Of a stretch of 8,724 nucleotides of DNA, positions 6,070 through 8,724 are shown in pieces. Every line of letters begins with the position of its first letter. Positions within the stretch are counted from its first letter, which is position 1. The translations under genes and the position numbers were made by a program. The notes beneath the pieces are model-generated. The model saw only the letters and a program-made list of their open reading frames with translations, was not told the origin of the DNA and did not search any database. This DNA comes from JAEZKC01 sp046538945 (lineage in GTDB: Bacteria > Fibrobacterota > Chitinivibrionia > Chitinivibrionales > Chitinispirillaceae). The stretch lies in NCBI GenBank assembly GCA_046538945.1, contig JBKHHW010000128.1, positions 1 to 8,724 of the forward strand, in the 5' to 3' direction.

Positions 6070-6969
6070 ATGTCGTCGAAGATCTTGGTGACAGGAGCAA
6101 CCGGGGCTCTGGGCAGGCTGGTGCTGAAGTACCTTGTGCATAAGAATTGTACTGCCGTCCGGGCGGGAGTGCACAGGCAGGAAAGAGCCGAATATGTGAA
6201 AATGTCCGGAGTGCAGACTGTGCCTCTGGATTTCGGTGATTTCGCCAGCATCGACAGGGCTCTTGAAGGTATCCAGACTCTGTTCCTGCTTACCCCTACT
6301 GTGCGGGAACAGGTCGAATTCACTCGCAGAATGGTGGATCGTTGCCGACTTTGGGGTGTTGAACGGATAGTCAAGCTTTCCATTTTCGGGGCGGATTCCC
6401 TTCCCGGAACTCAGATCACCCGCTGGCATAACCGTTCAGAAGCCTACATACAGGACTCTGGAATCCCTTTCACTTTCGTGCGCCCCAATGCCATGATGCA
6501 GAATTTTGTCAGGCAGGTTCAGCCTGCAGGCAGTTTTCTCTATTTCCCTCTGGGCCAGTCCAGAATCAGCTTTGTTGACTCCCGGGATGTGGCCGCGTTC
6601 TGTGCGGAGGTGATCAGTTCTTCTGAATCCCAGGGGCCTATTCTGAACCTCACCGGTCCCTCGGCTCTCACCATGGAGGAGGTGGCTCAGGCAATAACGG
6701 ATGTGGTCGGGCACCATATCGGCTATATCGACACACCTGAAGACACTTTTGCTCATTTTCTGGAAAGCACGGGAACACAGCAGTGGCTGGCCAATGCCCT
6801 TGCTGAGCTCTACTCTCTATGGAGAGAGGGAGAATTTGATGTCACAGTCACTTCCGATTTCGAGCGGATGATGGGAAGAAAGCCCTTTTCTTTCAGAAAG
6901 TTCTGCACCGATTACGCTGCTATTTTCAGAGCAATCATTCAGCAGGAACATCATACCAATATGAGATAA
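6070..6969 (+). CDS. NmrA-like NAD(P)-binding protein, copy 2 (tandem paralogue)
   Basis: This 299-residue protein is a diverged duplicate of its upstream neighbour; by eye roughly two fifths of positions match in the N-terminal two thirds. It keeps the cofactor motif TGATGALG (8-15), FLLTP, FGAD, RWHN in place of RWHH, SGIPFTFVRPN, MQNF and FVDSRDVA. The C-terminal halves have drifted but both keep an ELY segment (ELYALERAG against ELYSLWREG). It therefore shares the NAD(P)-binding fold and the missing classical YxxxK pair, with a probably different ligand. It begins 9 bases after the stop of copy 1, with AGGGGA (6058-6063) as ribosome binding site, and is followed 29 bases later by the pirin gene. 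The duplication is seen; a heterodimer or division of labour is speculation. Confidence 0.9.
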   Translation: MSSKILVTGATGALGRLVLKYLVHKNCTAVRAGVHRQERAEYVKMSGVQTVPLDFGDFASIDRALEGIQTLFLLTPTVREQVEFTRRMVDRCRLWGVERIVKLSIFGADSLPGTQITRWHNRSEAYIQDSGIPFTFVRPNAMMQNFVRQVQPAGSFLYFPLGQSRISFVDSRDVAAFCAEVISSSESQGPILNLTGPSALTMEEVAQAITDVVGHHIGYIDTPEDTFAHFLESTGTQQWLANALAELYSLWREGEFDVTVTSDFERMMGRKPFSFRKFCTDYAAIFRAIIQQEHHTNMR

Positions 6970-6983
6970 CAGCCAATCCTGGC

Positions 6984-6989
6984 GAGGAG
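6984..6989 (+). promoter_or_regulatory. Ribosome binding site of the pirin gene
   Basis: GAGGAG lies 9 bases before the ATG at 6999 and 6 bases before an in-frame GTG at 6996. Both starts are possible and differ by one residue; I prefer the ATG. Confidence 0.6.
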
Positions 6990-6998
6990 ACATCGGTG

Positions 6999-7733
6999 AT
7001 GATAACTGATTCGGTTGTTAGTGCCCAGGATATTCCGGAGGGTGCCGGGGCGAAAGTGAGGCGTATTTTCCCCTCCGGGAATCTCATGGATTATGATCCC
7101 TTCGTGCTTCTTGATGAGTTCTTCGTGGACCCCACTGCCGGTTTCCCGGAGCATCCTCACAGAGGATTCGAGGCAGTCACTTATATGCTGGAAGGGTCGT
7201 TTTGGCACAGGGATGTTCTGGGCAATGACAGCGAGGTGGACGCAGGCGGGGTGCAGCGTTTCACGGCCGGTAGGGGACTTGTTCATTCAGAAATGCCCGG
7301 AGGGGGGGTGAGAGTCTGTCACGGACTGCAGCTCTGGGTCAATCTGCCCCGCCGCCTCAAGCAGATTGAACCTTCCTACCAGCGGGTCATGCCTGAGGAG
7401 ATCCCCCGGGAAGATGTGTCCGGGGGTAGTATCAGAACAGTCGTGGGCATTTCCTCTCCGGTTGAACTTAAAACCCGGGTGGTGTATCTGGATCTGAAGC
7501 TTGATCAGGGTATTTCCTATCTTCTGCCCGTTTTCAGTGAATTTGTCGCTTTTCTCTACGTATATGAAGGCAGAGTCGAAATTGCAGGGAAAAACTGCGG
7601 ACAGGGGCAGGCTTATTTTTTCGGACTCTCCAGGGCTGAAACGGTCCGTACTGTGGAGCCCTCCGGTTTTGTTTTTCTGGCAGGAAGACCTCACGGCGAA
7701 CCCGTATATCACAACGGTCCTTTCATTGACTGA
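6999..7733 (+). CDS. Pirin family protein (bicupin)
   Basis: This 244-residue protein is a pirin, a two-cupin iron protein. Characterised relatives act as quercetin 2,3-dioxygenase (E. coli YhhW) or as redox-dependent transcription cofactors (human pirin). The N-terminal cupin is intact: numbered from the ATG, PEHPHRGFE supplies H52 and H54, and the later GLVHSEMP supplies H96 and E98, the expected four metal ligands. The C-terminal cupin spans about 155-230 and carries the GRPHGEPVYHNGPF signature (229-242). The protein stops two residues after that motif, whereas many pirins go on for some 40 more residues; YhhW-like proteins are also short. It closes the NmrA-NmrA-pirin run. The T-run just after the stop (7734-7740) has no good hairpin before it. 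Confidence 0.92.
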   Translation: MITDSVVSAQDIPEGAGAKVRRIFPSGNLMDYDPFVLLDEFFVDPTAGFPEHPHRGFEAVTYMLEGSFWHRDVLGNDSEVDAGGVQRFTAGRGLVHSEMPGGGVRVCHGLQLWVNLPRRLKQIEPSYQRVMPEEIPREDVSGGSIRTVVGISSPVELKTRVVYLDLKLDQGISYLLPVFSEFVAFLYVYEGRVEIAGKNCGQGQAYFFGLSRAETVRTVEPSGFVFLAGRPHGEPVYHNGPFID

Positions 7734-7765
7734 TTTTTTTACTTCTACCCTTCGGGTGCATTTAA

Positions 7766-7771
7766 TATATT
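7766..7771 (+). promoter_or_regulatory. Possible -10 element of the tRNA-Leu gene
   Basis: TATATT lies in an AT-rich block (7759-7790) about 20 bases before the mature tRNA start, a usual distance for a tRNA promoter with a short leader. No matching -35 element at the right spacing is evident, so the call is weak. Confidence 0.3.
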
Positions 7772-7790
7772 ACCATTCACCATTTGTTTT

Positions 7791-7874
7791 GCGGAAGTGG
7801 TGGAATTGGTAGACGCGCTAGGTTCAGGACCTAGTGGGCGCAAGCCTGTGGGGGTTCGAGTCCCCCCTTCCGCA
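7791..7874 (+). tRNA. tRNA-Leu, anticodon CAG
   Basis: This 84-base class II tRNA decodes the leucine codon CUG, a common leucine codon in the neighbouring genes. The acceptor stem GCGGAAG (7791-7797) pairs with CTTCCGC (7867-7873), followed by discriminator A7874. The anticodon stem CTAGG/CCTAG encloses the loop TTCAGGA, with anticodon CAG at 7825-7827. A long variable arm (TGGGC-GCAA-GCCTG) and the T arm GGGGG-TTCGAGT-CCCCC are present. The 3' CCA is not encoded (CTT follows), so it must be added by the nucleotidyltransferase. mutL begins 38 bases downstream, so the two may share a transcript. Confidence 0.97.
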
Positions 7875-7912
7875 CTTCTGAAATTTTTCCCTCCGAGTTG
7901 TTCATCTAAACA

Positions 7913-8724
7913 ATGCAGCAGAAGAATTCTATTGAAGTACTCCCGGCTACAGTGGTTGAAAAGATCGCTGCGGGGGAAGTCGTGGAGCGGCCCGCAGCCG
8001 TGCTCAAGGAGTTGGTGGAGAATTCCATTGATGCCGGGGCAACCCGCATAGACATAGCAGTAGAAGATGCCGGTTTCTCTCTTTTGCGCATTACTGATAA
8101 CGGGTGCGGCATGTCCAGTTCCGATCTGGCCCGTTGCCTTTTGCGGCATGCCACAAGCAAAATCCGCTCGGCCGACGATCTGTTCTCGGTGGCCACTATG
8201 GGGTTCCGGGGTGAAGCTCTTGCGAGTGTGGCTGCAGTGAGCAGAATGAGCGTGGCATCTTCTGATGAATCGGGCGGACTCGGTTATGAAGTGAAAGTCG
8301 AGGGCGGGGAGCAGAAGCCTGTACAGCCTGTGCCGCATTTGCGCGGAACAACCGTGAGTGTCCGGGATCTTTTCTACAATGTTCCGGCCAGAAAAAAATT
8401 TATGAAGACTAAGCGGGGAGAGCAGCTCGCCATAACCCGGATGCTTGAGCAGCTTGTCATTCCTTTTCCGGGCATCCATTTCACGGCGACGGTGGACGGC
8501 CGAAAGGTGCTGGATGTGCCGGTTGCTAAGAGTGCCCTTGACAGGATCGCTTCCGTTGCAGGGCACGAGTTTGCGAAGACTCTTGTCGAATGCAGAAACG
8601 AAAGCAAGGATATTACCGCTCAGCTTTTTGTCACCACTCCTGAAAAACTCCAGGGCAGGCCGCGTTTTCAGAGCCTGTATGTCAACCTCAGAAGAATCGA
8701 CAATGATTCGGTCATCTATGCGGT
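7913..8724 (+). CDS. mutL: DNA mismatch repair protein MutL, N-terminal part (cut by window)
   Basis: The frame is open from ATG 7913 to the window edge (270 codons and two bases), covering the GHKL ATPase half of MutL, the mismatch-repair matchmaker that links MutS to downstream nicking and unwinding. The ATPase motifs are all visible: motif I KIAAGEVVERPAAVLKELVE (residues 17-36), then N37, DNGCG (motif II, near 62-66), the lid TMGFRGEALASVAAVS near 100-115, and GTTVSVRDLFYNVPARKKF near 145-163. The usual FVNGR-type segment is seen as YVNLRRID close to the edge. An in-frame TAA at 7907 fixes the start at or after 7913. No clear Shine-Dalgarno precedes it. The C-terminal dimerisation/endonuclease domain lies outside the window, so endonuclease status cannot be judged. 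Confidence 0.96.
   Translation, partial: MQQKNSIEVLPATVVEKIAAGEVVERPAAVLKELVENSIDAGATRIDIAVEDAGFSLLRITDNGCGMSSSDLARCLLRHATSKIRSADDLFSVATMGFRGEALASVAAVSRMSVASSDESGGLGYEVKVEGGEQKPVQPVPHLRGTTVSVRDLFYNVPARKKFMKTKRGEQLAITRMLEQLVIPFPGIHFTATVDGRKVLDVPVAKSALDRIASVAGHEFAKTLVECRNESKDITAQLFVTTPEKLQGRPRFQSLYVNLRRIDNDSVIYA

Noticed and set aside
7747..7757. Small hairpin ACCC-TTC-GGGT after the pirin stop, sharing CACCCGAAGGG (reverse strand) with bases 12-22.
   Set aside because: The stem is only four pairs and the T run precedes it. An 11-base match between two places is expected by chance in a window of this size.
7745..8566. Long minus-strand frame of 273 codons across the tRNA and mutL.
   Set aside because: It is antisense to a clear tRNA and to conserved mutL motifs, and shows no domain of its own.
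1..8724. CRISPR array, toxin-antitoxin pair, phage or defence system.
   Set aside because: No regularly spaced repeats, no paired small genes and no phage or defence proteins are visible; the only nuclease-like gene stands alone.

Overview
The window reads as ordinary chromosomal DNA of a Gram-negative-type bacterium, of roughly balanced base composition. A periplasmic lipocalin and a canonical mutL suggest the envelope type, and genes are tightly packed with good Shine-Dalgarno sequences. The phylum cannot be fixed from the sequence. Nothing looks like a plasmid, prophage or defence island. The one mobility-related gene is a REP-associated (RAYT) transposase.

Layout, left to right. (1) 30-1025: a RAYT/HUH transposase on the + strand. 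(2) 1026-1350: no gene, but unusually rich in RNA-like structure: a bulged hairpin, a perfect 12-bp inverted repeat whose arms carry Shine-Dalgarno and anti-Shine-Dalgarno sequence, and a textbook + strand terminator. (3) 1351-2136 (-) and 2236-2844 (+): a classical short-chain dehydrogenase divergent from an unrecognised HExxH putative metallopeptidase. (4) 2845-2949: an intergenic gap with a small REP-like palindrome. (5) 2950-3510 (+) and 3504-4037 (-): a Blc-type lipocalin and an SRPBCC-fold protein, convergent and overlapping by 7 bp. (6) 4217-5059 (+): a protein with a NucS-like PD-(D/E)xK nuclease domain behind a different N-terminal domain. (7) 5173-7733 (+): a probable operon of two tandem NmrA-like NAD(P)-binding paralogues and a pirin. 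(8) 7791-7874: tRNA-Leu(CAG). (9) 7913 to the edge: the N-terminal ATPase part of mutL.

The NmrA-NmrA-pirin cluster is the clearest functional unit. All three belong to families linked to redox or NAD(P)H sensing or to quinone/flavonoid chemistry, and the nearby SDR, lipocalin and SRPBCC protein would fit small hydrophobic ligands or redox stress, though that wider link is inference. The most interesting loose ends are the structured gene-free stretch behind the RAYT gene, the REP-like palindrome in the same window, the unassigned HExxH protein, and the NucS-like nuclease about 2.9 kb upstream of mutL. I see no strong case for a wholly new multi-gene system.
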